NCBI GenBank assembly: GCA_029051085.1
Contig: JAIDLK010000067.1
Span: 1 to 5,681, forward strand
Length of the DNA: 5,681 bases
Direction of reading: 5' to 3'
Source of the DNA: Alphaproteobacteria bacterium
Lineage (GTDB): Bacteria > Pseudomonadota > Alphaproteobacteria > Rs-D84
The translations under genes and the position numbers were made by a program. Each line of letters starts with the position of its first letter. Positions within the stretch are counted from its first letter, which is position 1. This document shows positions 1 through 4,962 of the stretch, piece after piece. The notes below the pieces were generated by a model. It saw nothing but the letters and a program-made list of their open reading frames with translations. It searched no databases and was not told the DNA's origin.

Positions 1-33
1 GTTAAATGTGTGGCCCTGCTTTGGGCGTGTCAT
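1..33 (-). CDS. Possible 5' end of a gene running off the left edge
   Basis: An ATG at 33..31 opens a frame that stays open for 11 codons to the window edge (MTRPKQGHTFN). It begins about 32 bases downstream of the start expected for the strong minus-strand promoter at 72..101, which is the main reason to list it. There is no convincing Shine-Dalgarno sequence just upstream, and eleven codons are too few to identify a product or prove coding. A structural RNA or a start further left are equally possible. A small GCCC/GGGC hairpin (13..16 with 23..26) lies inside it and has no T-tract, so it is not a terminator. Confidence 0.25.
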   Translation of the reverse strand, partial: MTRPKQGHTFN

Positions 34-62
34 AACATAAAGCTATCATTTTATGCAATGGG

Positions 63-100
63 TGTCAAGAAATTATAACAAACAATAACAAAACTTGACA
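63..100. repeat. 7-bp inverted repeat flanking the left-edge promoter
   Basis: TGTCAAG (63..69) and CTTGACA (94..100) are perfect inverted copies separated by 24 bases. One arm overlaps the -35 box of the minus-strand promoter and the other covers the expected transcription start, an operator-like arrangement with half-sites about three helical turns apart. A 7-bp inverted repeat at this distance is expected several times by chance in a window this size, so only its position makes it worth listing. Confidence 0.3.
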
Positions 101-101
101 A
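72..101 (-). promoter_or_regulatory. Strong sigma-70-type promoter firing left, out of the window
   Basis: On the minus strand a TTGTCA box (96..101, 5 of 6 to consensus) is followed after 18 bases by a perfect TATAAT (72..77). Transcription would start near position 65 and read toward position 1. It sits just after the stop codon of the recombinase-like gene, so the gene beyond the left edge probably has its own promoter rather than depending on the lepA cluster. The boxes are seen directly; activity is inferred. Confidence 0.55.
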
Positions 102-109
102 AATGATTT

Positions 110-1117
110 TTATATGTTTAAGCCGTTTATTTCATCAATCAGCTCATTCATGTTTGTGCGCAAATCCTCTGTACTGGATGCCCAAACCAAATGCCGCATC
201 ATAAATTTATATACATCATCCATGGTAAGATTCGGTATACCGGCGGCACTTGCGACACGACGCCACGCAACGCGCGGGTCGGTAAGCCGCATGCGTCCGC
301 GCACAGAAAACACCCAGTTCCCGTCCTGGGGCAAATCCTGTAACAATACCGTGGCCGCATCCGACAAAGGTCGCGCACCCCACATATAATGATTGAAATC
401 CAAATCGGACCAGCGCATGGAAAACACTTGGCTCTTTGGTGCAAAACCGTATATCAGCATTAAAAACGCCGCCCGCAAAACAGGTGACGGCTCATCTTCA
501 ATTGCTGCGATTAAGCGGACAAGCCCGGATTTGGTCAACGGTCGAACGCGCCGCGCCTGAGCAATCTTTGCCATGCCCGCCACAGGATTTTCCTTTGCAT
601 AGCCGGTCTCGATTGCATATTTAAAAATACTGTGAAGCAGCTCCTGCATGCGGCGTGCAATGGCCTGCCCTTTTATGCCGTCAATAACGCGGCGCACATC
701 ATCCGTTGAGATATCACAGACATTCATGTCGCGCAAATCATCCAGATGACGCTTTATGGCACGCTGCAGCTTTACCATGCTGTCCTCGCTGCGACGAACA
801 CGGGCATCCAAATACAGGGTGATTAGTTTATCAAATGTTATTTTACGGCGACGGGTACGTGGCTTTTGTGCCGCACTTTCCAGAACCACCGGAACGGCGC
901 CACGCGCCTGTTCAATATCCATATCCGGATAATTGCCAATAATTATGCGGCGGTCGCGCCCGCCGACACGCTTGCGAACAAAAAAAGTTTTTGCGCCACG
1001 GCTGGTAACATACATACGCAGACGCGGTTCAGATATATCCTGAACCACATCAAAACCACTGTTCGGCGCCGGCAGATTATCAAGAATGTATGGATTAAAG
1101 AAAAACTGATGCGCCAC
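110..1117 (-). CDS. Tyrosine recombinase (integrase)-like protein lacking catalytic residues
   Basis: A 335-residue protein with the layout of Arm-domain (DUF4102-type) phage and island integrases. Residues about 20-75 match the N-terminal Arm DNA-binding domain (GAKTFFVRKR, then IIGNYPDMDIEQAR), about 92-185 form a helical core-binding domain ending in YAKENPVAGM, and about 190-335 resemble the catalytic domain (MRWSDLDF, RPLSDAA, W..VFS). The catalytic set is missing. The first Arg, expected before KSQVFSMRW, is Pro227 or Ala226; the Lys hairpin between MWGA and RPLSD is deleted; the HxxR box reads DDVY (300-303); and the protein ends a few residues after the expected LGH position, with no nucleophilic Tyr. 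Recombinase activity is therefore unlikely, while DNA binding may remain. The start is GTG, preceded by a G-run eight bases upstream and an in-frame stop. It follows the 142-residue gene by 21 bases. It is either domesticated or decaying. Confidence 0.85.
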   Translation of the reverse strand: MAHQFFFNPYILDNLPAPNSGFDVVQDISEPRLRMYVTSRGAKTFFVRKRVGGRDRRIIIGNYPDMDIEQARGAVPVVLESAAQKPRTRRRKITFDKLITLYLDARVRRSEDSMVKLQRAIKRHLDDLRDMNVCDISTDDVRRVIDGIKGQAIARRMQELLHSIFKYAIETGYAKENPVAGMAKIAQARRVRPLTKSGLVRLIAAIEDEPSPVLRAAFLMLIYGFAPKSQVFSMRWSDLDFNHYMWGARPLSDAATVLLQDLPQDGNWVFSVRGRMRLTDPRVAWRRVASAAGIPNLTMDDVYKFMMRHLVWASSTEDLRTNMNELIDEINGLNI

Positions 1118-1138
1118 GGCTGTGTCCCCCCGTAATTA

Positions 1139-1567
1139 TTATTTTGCTTTCGATTTCGTTTTGTTCCAAAAGGCACGACGTTTAGCATCCGCAATCTCAT
1201 ACTCTTTGGCGGCATTGACATATTCACAATTTGCCGAGTGATGCGGACAGTCTGTCTGGCCGCACTCCACAGCCCCTGCATCTAAATCTTTACCCTTGAA
1301 ATACGGGCAATAGCTATTACTCGCAATAATAGGCGGAATCCGACCGGAGCCAAGTTCTTCCATCGCACTAAAGTGTGGCACTTCCATAAACTTTGTTTTA
1401 ATACAGCGTTTTTCTTTTGCGATACCATCCCTGCCGCAAAACACGGTTATTTTACCACGAACCCGGTCCAACTTGCGCCAAGCACGAGCCGCTACACGGC
1501 GCAGTCTTTGATATTCTTTCCAATCTGTCTTGAACGCGTTCCATTTTTCAACGATTGTTGCAAACAT
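1139..1567 (-). CDS. Hypothetical cysteine-rich small basic protein
   Basis: A 142-residue protein I do not recognise. The first 40 or so residues are basic, aromatic and probably helical (EKWNAFKTDWKEYQRLRR onward). Cysteines fall at 44, 55, 87, 102, 107 and 114, with His109 and His110. The run from YCPYF to ECGQTDCPHHSANCEY has metal-binding spacing (C-x14-C-x4-C-x-HH-x3-C), and a charged helical tail follows. There is no signal peptide or membrane segment, so it is probably cytoplasmic. The start is well supported: an AGGA sits six bases before the ATG, and the gene begins 16 bases after the lepA stop, so it is probably co-transcribed with lepA and with the recombinase-like gene that follows. 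Zinc or nucleic-acid binding is inferred from composition only; no family is claimed. Confidence 0.75.
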   Translation of the reverse strand: MFATIVEKWNAFKTDWKEYQRLRRVAARAWRKLDRVRGKITVFCGRDGIAKEKRCIKTKFMEVPHFSAMEELGSGRIPPIIASNSYCPYFKGKDLDAGAVECGQTDCPHHSANCEYVNAAKEYEIADAKRRAFWNKTKSKAK

Positions 1568-1583
1568 GTTTTTTCCTTTTTAT

Positions 1584-3374
1584 TTAGCTTACTTTTAAAG
1601 CGTTGATAAACGCACTCTGTGGTATTTCAACGCTGCCGAAAGTGCGCATGCGCTTCTTGCCTTCCTTCTGTTTTTCCAGCAATTTACGCTTGCGGGTTAT
1701 ATCCCCACCATAACATTTCGCAGTCACGTCCTTGCGATATGCCGCAATAGTTTCTCTCGCTATAATTTTTCCACCGATTGCCGCCTGTAACGGAATCTTA
1801 AACTGATGCCGCGGAATCAGGTCTTTTAGTTTTTCTACAATCTGTCGTCCGCGCTTTTCTGCAAAACTGCGGTGACACATGAATGACAGCGGTTCTACAT
1901 TTTCATCGTTGACAAGAATAGAAACCTTTACCAAATCAGACGCCTGATACCCCTGCAGAACATAATCAAAAGAAGCATAGCCCGACGACAATGATTTTAC
2001 ACGGTCGTAAAAATCAAATACAATCTCAGCCAAAGGCAACTGATATACCAATACCGCGCGATTACCGACATATGAGATATTTTCCTGAACACCGCGCCGC
2101 TCGGAACACAGTGCCATTATCCCACCCATATATTTGTCCGGCATCATGATGGTCGCACGAACCCACGGCTCTTCTATTCTTTCAATTCGGGTCAATTCCG
2201 GCATATCGGCCGGATTTTCCAGGTCTATAACCTCGCCATTGCGCAGATACAATTTATACAGCACACTTGGCACAGTGTTAATAAGTGTCAGATTAAATTC
2301 GCGCGAAAGACGCTCGCTTATAATCTCCATATGCAGCAGCCCCAAGAAACCACAGCGCAGCCCAAAGCCCAGCGCTGATGACTTCTCGGTCGTGAACATA
2401 AACGACGCATCATTCAGCGCCAATTTTTCAGCACTTTCCCGCAATGCCGGATAATCGTCCGCCTCTACCGGAAAGAATGAAGAAAATACAACAGGAATCG
2501 ACGGCTTAAAGCCCGGCAAAGCATCCCCGCCACCGCGCGCGTCCAAAATTGTATCACCAACCTTGCAGTCATGAATGGTTTTCATACCGGTAATAATAAA
2601 TCCGATTTCACCCGTCTTCAGCTCATCAGTATTTACCATTTTTGGCGTAAAATATCCGATTTTATCAACAACATATTCGGCACCGGTTGCCAAGAATTTT
2701 ATCTTTTGCCCACGCGCCAGACGTCCGTCAACCACACGCACCAATATAACAACCCCCAGATAAGAATCATACCAGGAATCAACCAGCAAGGCGCGCGTCG
2801 GTGCATTTTCATCACCACGCGGCGATGGCAACTTCTGAACAATTTCCTCTAACAGCTCCGGCACCCCGGCCCCTGTCTTACCGGAAACGCCAAGCGCCTC
2901 GGACGCATCCAGCCCGATAACATCTGCAATTTGTTCGCGCGTTGCAGCAACGTCACTTGACGGCAAATCAATTTTATTTAGCACCGGCAGCATTTCCAAA
3001 TCATTATCCAGCGCCAGATATGCATTGGCCAGCGTCTGCGCCTGAACCCCCTGGGTCGCATCAACCAAGACCAGCGCCCCTTCGCATGCGGCCAGACTGC
3101 GCGATACTTCGTATGAAAAGTCGACATGTCCCGGCGTATCCATCAAATTCAACTGATAAGTCTGCCCGTCTTTGGCCTTGTATTCCAAACGCACTGTCTG
3201 CGCTTTGATTGTAATACCGCGCTCACGCTCTATATCCATGGAATCCAGAACCTGGGCCTTCATCTCACGTGACTGCAGCCCACCGGTAAATTCAATCAGG
3301 CGATCAGATAAAGTTGATTTTCCGTGATCAATATGTGCAACTATTGCAAAATTTCTAATATTTTTTTGACTCAT
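1584..3374 (-). CDS. lepA: Elongation factor 4 (LepA), ribosome-associated translational GTPase
   Basis: LepA is a GTPase that binds the ribosome, is reported to back-translocate or remodel stalled complexes, and is linked to 30S biogenesis. The 596-residue length is typical. The G domain is complete: P-loop AHIDHGKS (13-20), RGITIKAQT (52-60), DTPGH with the catalytic-type His (79-83), and NKID (133-136). EF-G-like domains and the LepA-specific C-terminal domain follow, ending in the family signature KRMRTFGSVEIPQSAF. The ATG at 3374 is chosen because it yields the canonical MSQKNIRNFAIVAHIDHGKS start. It has no clear Shine-Dalgarno, and a hairpin ends two bases upstream. The frame stays open further upstream; a GTG at 3422..3420 preceded by AAGG would add 16 residues that are not typical of the family. 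It lies 55 bases after the GNAT gene and 16 before the cysteine-rich gene. Confidence 0.97.
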   Translation of the reverse strand: MSQKNIRNFAIVAHIDHGKSTLSDRLIEFTGGLQSREMKAQVLDSMDIERERGITIKAQTVRLEYKAKDGQTYQLNLMDTPGHVDFSYEVSRSLAACEGALVLVDATQGVQAQTLANAYLALDNDLEMLPVLNKIDLPSSDVAATREQIADVIGLDASEALGVSGKTGAGVPELLEEIVQKLPSPRGDENAPTRALLVDSWYDSYLGVVILVRVVDGRLARGQKIKFLATGAEYVVDKIGYFTPKMVNTDELKTGEIGFIITGMKTIHDCKVGDTILDARGGGDALPGFKPSIPVVFSSFFPVEADDYPALRESAEKLALNDASFMFTTEKSSALGFGLRCGFLGLLHMEIISERLSREFNLTLINTVPSVLYKLYLRNGEVIDLENPADMPELTRIERIEEPWVRATIMMPDKYMGGIMALCSERRGVQENISYVGNRAVLVYQLPLAEIVFDFYDRVKSLSSGYASFDYVLQGYQASDLVKVSILVNDENVEPLSFMCHRSFAEKRGRQIVEKLKDLIPRHQFKIPLQAAIGGKIIARETIAAYRKDVTAKCYGGDITRKRKLLEKQKEGKKRMRTFGSVEIPQSAFINALKVS

Positions 3375-3376
3375 GC

Positions 3377-3401
3377 GGCAATGGTACACCAGTACATCGC
3401 C
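3377..3401 (-). promoter_or_regulatory. Hairpin abutting the lepA start codon
   Basis: In the mRNA, GGCGATG pairs with CATTGCC (seven pairs, one of them G-U). Three further pairs (UAC with GUA) continue the stem past a single bulged C and close on a UGGU loop. The structure ends two bases before the lepA AUG and occupies the space where a Shine-Dalgarno would lie, and no such site is visible. It could limit or tune initiation, or raise dependence on translation coming from upstream. The fold is read directly from the bases; the regulatory role is inference. Confidence 0.35.
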
Positions 3402-3428
3402 ATTTACAAGGTGAATTTTCACCGATAC

Positions 3429-3458
3429 CTTATAAAGTTTTTTGCATGGCGTTTCCAA
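3429..3458 (-). promoter_or_regulatory. Weak candidate promoter for lepA inside the GNAT 3' end
   Basis: On the minus strand TTGGAA (3453..3458, 4 of 6) is followed after 18 bases by TATAAG (3429..3434, 5 of 6), which overlaps the GNAT stop codon. Transcripts would start near 3422, leaving a leader of about 48 bases that contains the hairpin before the lepA AUG. The match is modest and read-through from rbfA may suffice. Confidence 0.25.
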
Positions 3459-3858
3459 GTCCGACACGAACAAATCCATGCTTTTCATAAAACGCAAATG
3501 CCTGTCGCGTAACACGCGACAGCAGCTGAAGCCGGCTAAGCTGTTGCGCGATTGCCCAATTAGTATACTCGGTTAACAAACGCCCGCCCAAGCCACTTCG
3601 CTGGGCGCGTCTGGTAACATACAAATGTTCCAATTTACCGATTCTGCTGTTCTCGATGCAAACCGCACGCCCCATTACAAAACCTTGGATACCATAATTG
3701 TTTGTCGCAACAAACATAACTGTATCAGGCCGACGCATTGCATCCATTGCCGAATAATAAAACCCTTCGGCATCACCCATAAATTCACTTACAATATAAT
3801 AGCAATCCAGACAAATCTTATGGTTTAAATCAAACAACTGCTGAATTTTATGATTCAT
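3430..3858 (-). CDS. GNAT-family N-acetyltransferase
   Basis: A 142-residue acetyl-CoA-dependent acetyltransferase of the GNAT fold; the substrate is unknown. Motif A is clear at about 77-103: LEHLYVTRRAQRSGLGGRLL, with the pyrophosphate-binding QRSGLG loop at 86-91. Motif B, AFAFYEKHGFVRVG, is at 120-133. The length is normal for a single-domain member. I chose the ATG at 3858 because a GGAG lies nine bases upstream; an in-frame ATG at 3876 would add MSEIKL but has no Shine-Dalgarno. With the chosen start the gene begins four bases after the rbfA stop, and with the longer one it overlaps rbfA by 14 bases; either way translation is probably coupled. Its position between two ribosome-associated genes makes a ribosomal or translation-factor target possible, but small-molecule targets are just as common in this family. 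Confidence 0.9.
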   Translation of the reverse strand: MNHKIQQLFDLNHKICLDCYYIVSEFMGDAEGFYYSAMDAMRRPDTVMFVATNNYGIQGFVMGRAVCIENSRIGKLEHLYVTRRAQRSGLGGRLLTEYTNWAIAQQLSRLQLLSRVTRQAFAFYEKHGFVRVGLGNAMQKTL

Positions 3859-3862
3859 TAGC

Positions 3863-4222
3863 TTAATCTCCGACATCTAAATTATTCAATATATCATCTA
3901 TACGTGATGCCCGTTCCAACGTATCGTCATATTCAAAGCGAATATCCGGCACATATTTTTGATTCATGCGCGCCGCCAGCTCAAACCGCACACTGCGAAC
4001 AATTTCATCCAAACGCTTTTGCACGGCCGCCGTATCTTCATTGCGTGAATAATAATATAAACGCACAAACTGCAGCCCACCATGTGCCACAGCCCCGACC
4101 AAGGAAACACCGGAAACAATTGCATCATCACCATAATTATCACGCAGTATTTCCGCAACAATTGTCTGAACCTTGGCGGCAATGCGCATTCCACGATTTG
4201 AATTTGTATGTTTTTTCTGCAT
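3863..4222 (-). CDS. rbfA: 30S ribosome-binding factor A (RbfA)
   Basis: RbfA binds the small ribosomal subunit during late assembly and assists 16S rRNA 5'-end maturation; it is important for cold growth in model bacteria. The 119-residue protein has the family's KH-like pattern. The N-terminal helix is RIAAKVQTIVAEILRDNYGD (13-32), followed by the strand VSGVSLVGAVAHGGLQFVRLYYY. The C-terminal helix and signature VRFELAARMNQKYVPDIRFEYDD lead into the final RIDDILNNL. The length is usual. The ATG at 4222 is the first plausible start, with only a weak GAAG upstream. It is the first gene of the minus-strand cluster and is not preceded by infB, its common partner. The gap to the divergent gene holds minus-strand TATAAG and TATAAA boxes (4241..4246, 4235..4240) without good -35 partners, so its promoter is not resolved. 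Confidence 0.95.
   Translation of the reverse strand: MQKKHTNSNRGMRIAAKVQTIVAEILRDNYGDDAIVSGVSLVGAVAHGGLQFVRLYYYSRNEDTAAVQKRLDEIVRSVRFELAARMNQKYVPDIRFEYDDTLERASRIDDILNNLDVGD
3868..3871 (-). promoter_or_regulatory. Ribosome binding site that favours the shorter GNAT start
   Basis: GGAG on the minus strand, inside the last codons of rbfA, lies nine bases before the ATG at 3858. It falls within the longer version's own coding sequence, so it supports the internal ATG rather than the one at 3876. The distance is at the long end of the normal range. Confidence 0.45.
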
Positions 4223-4248
4223 ATTCGCTTCTTTTTTATACTTATAGT

Positions 4249-4277
4249 TTGTAAATTAGACGAAATTTATATACAAT
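4249..4277 (+). promoter_or_regulatory. Candidate promoter for the YqaA-like gene
   Basis: TTGTAA (4249..4254, 4 of 6) and TACAAT (4272..4277, 5 of 6) are separated by 17 bases in the AT-rich gap between the divergent genes. Initiation near 4284 would leave a leader of about 26 bases containing the GGGGA ribosome binding site before the ATG at 4310. Confidence 0.4.
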
Positions 4278-4309
4278 CAAGAAAATTTTTGGAAAATCCG
4301 GGGAAAAAG

Positions 4310-4882
4310 ATGAAACTGGTCGAATCAATTCTTAAGAAAGCAGAACATCCGGCATATGCATGGATAGTCTTTATATTAACCATATGCGAATCAATCTTCC
4401 TATTTGTTCCACCGGAAGTGTTTATGACCCCTCCAATAATCGCCAACCGGCGCCGTGCAGTGCCCATTACAATTGCCGCTGCCGCCGGCAGCCTTGTTGG
4501 CGGTGCAATCGCGTATTTAATCGGCTTTTGGTTATTCGATTCGGTCGGGATGTGGGTTATCCAAAATTTTGCCACAATGGAAAAATTTGCAATGGCCCAA
4601 GACCTGTTTATAAAACATGGTCTGTTTATAATTGTATTGACCGCCTTTACCCCGATTCCGTATAAGCTAATGGCGATATGCGCCGGCTTTATGGGCTTTC
4701 CGGCCGCACTGTTTCTGGGCGTATCGGCGATATTCCGCACGGCCCGCTTTGCCATCGTCGCCGCACTGTTATGGCGATTTCAGAATGCCGCCAATGCAAT
4801 CCTGAAAAAATACTTTTGGCCCATTACGTTGTTGGCAATAATTGCCGCCGGCCTTGGCATCGGTTTAATGACGCTGCTATAG
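4310..4882 (+). CDS. yqaA: YqaA/DedA-type inner-membrane protein (VTT domain)
   Basis: A 190-residue polytopic membrane protein of the SNARE-associated/DedA superfamily, closest in motif pattern to the YqaA branch. Superfamily members are linked to lipid scrambling or undecaprenyl-phosphate recycling and envelope stability, but the role of YqaA itself is not settled. Visible features are ESIFLFVPPEV (27-37, with the conserved acidic residue and PP), a glycine-rich segment AGSLVGGAIAYLIG (59-72), the re-entrant motif TPIPYK (114-119), and FRTARF plus LLWRF (142-157). Hydrophobic stretches fall at about 16-33, 51-72, 105-140, 145-157 and 169-190. The ATG at 4310 is chosen because GGGGA lies five bases upstream; an upstream in-frame ATG at 4208 overlaps rbfA and would add an atypical extension. 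It is transcribed alone, divergent from rbfA and convergent with the fibre-like gene. The symbol is a family-level assignment. Confidence 0.88.
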   Translation: MKLVESILKKAEHPAYAWIVFILTICESIFLFVPPEVFMTPPIIANRRRAVPITIAAAAGSLVGGAIAYLIGFWLFDSVGMWVIQNFATMEKFAMAQDLFIKHGLFIIVLTAFTPIPYKLMAICAGFMGFPAALFLGVSAIFRTARFAIVAALLWRFQNAANAILKKYFWPITLLAIIAAGLGIGLMTLL

Positions 4883-4906
4883 ACACCGGCATCGCCCCTT
4901 TGGAAT

Positions 4907-4933
4907 AAAAAAACAGCGGCATTGCCGCTGTTT
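4907..4933. terminator. Bidirectional rho-independent terminator between convergent genes
   Basis: A perfect 10-bp stem, AAACAGCGGC (4911..4920) with GCCGCTGTTT (4924..4933), closes on a three-base loop. Read on the minus strand it is followed by seven Ts (4913..4907), a classic intrinsic terminator for the fibre-like gene that stops at 4963. Read on the plus strand the tail is only TTT then CTCTCC, so termination of the YqaA-like transcript would be weaker. Confidence 0.85.
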
Positions 4934-4962
4934 CTCTCCTCTCCTATCCCGTAAAGGGAAAC

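Noticed and set aside
2..49. A complete 15-codon minus-strand frame (MIALCYDTPKAGPHI) downstream of the left-edge promoter, a possible leader peptide.
   Set aside because: No ribosome binding site, no run of one regulatory amino acid and no terminator-like structure after it; short frames like this are common by chance.
95..100. Perfect TTGACA on the plus strand.
   Set aside because: No -10 box at 16-18 bases, and it would read antisense into the recombinase-like gene; it is better explained as part of the minus-strand -35 and inverted repeat.
2134..2454. A 106-codon plus-strand frame inside lepA.
   Set aside because: It is antisense to highly conserved lepA sequence, with low-complexity, non-family translation.
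3375..3515. A 47-residue N-terminal extension of lepA from an ATG at 3515.
   Set aside because: It overlaps the GNAT coding sequence and lies ahead of the canonical LepA N-terminus MSQKNIRNFAIVAHIDHGKS.
4208..4309. A 34-residue N-terminal extension of the YqaA-like protein.
   Set aside because: It overlaps rbfA, crosses the promoter region and has no ribosome binding site; the ATG at 4310 has GGGGA in place and gives the usual family length.
4267..4755. A 162-codon open frame antisense to the YqaA-like gene.
   Set aside because: It is a mirror of a well-supported membrane protein, with no recognisable domain and no ribosome binding site.
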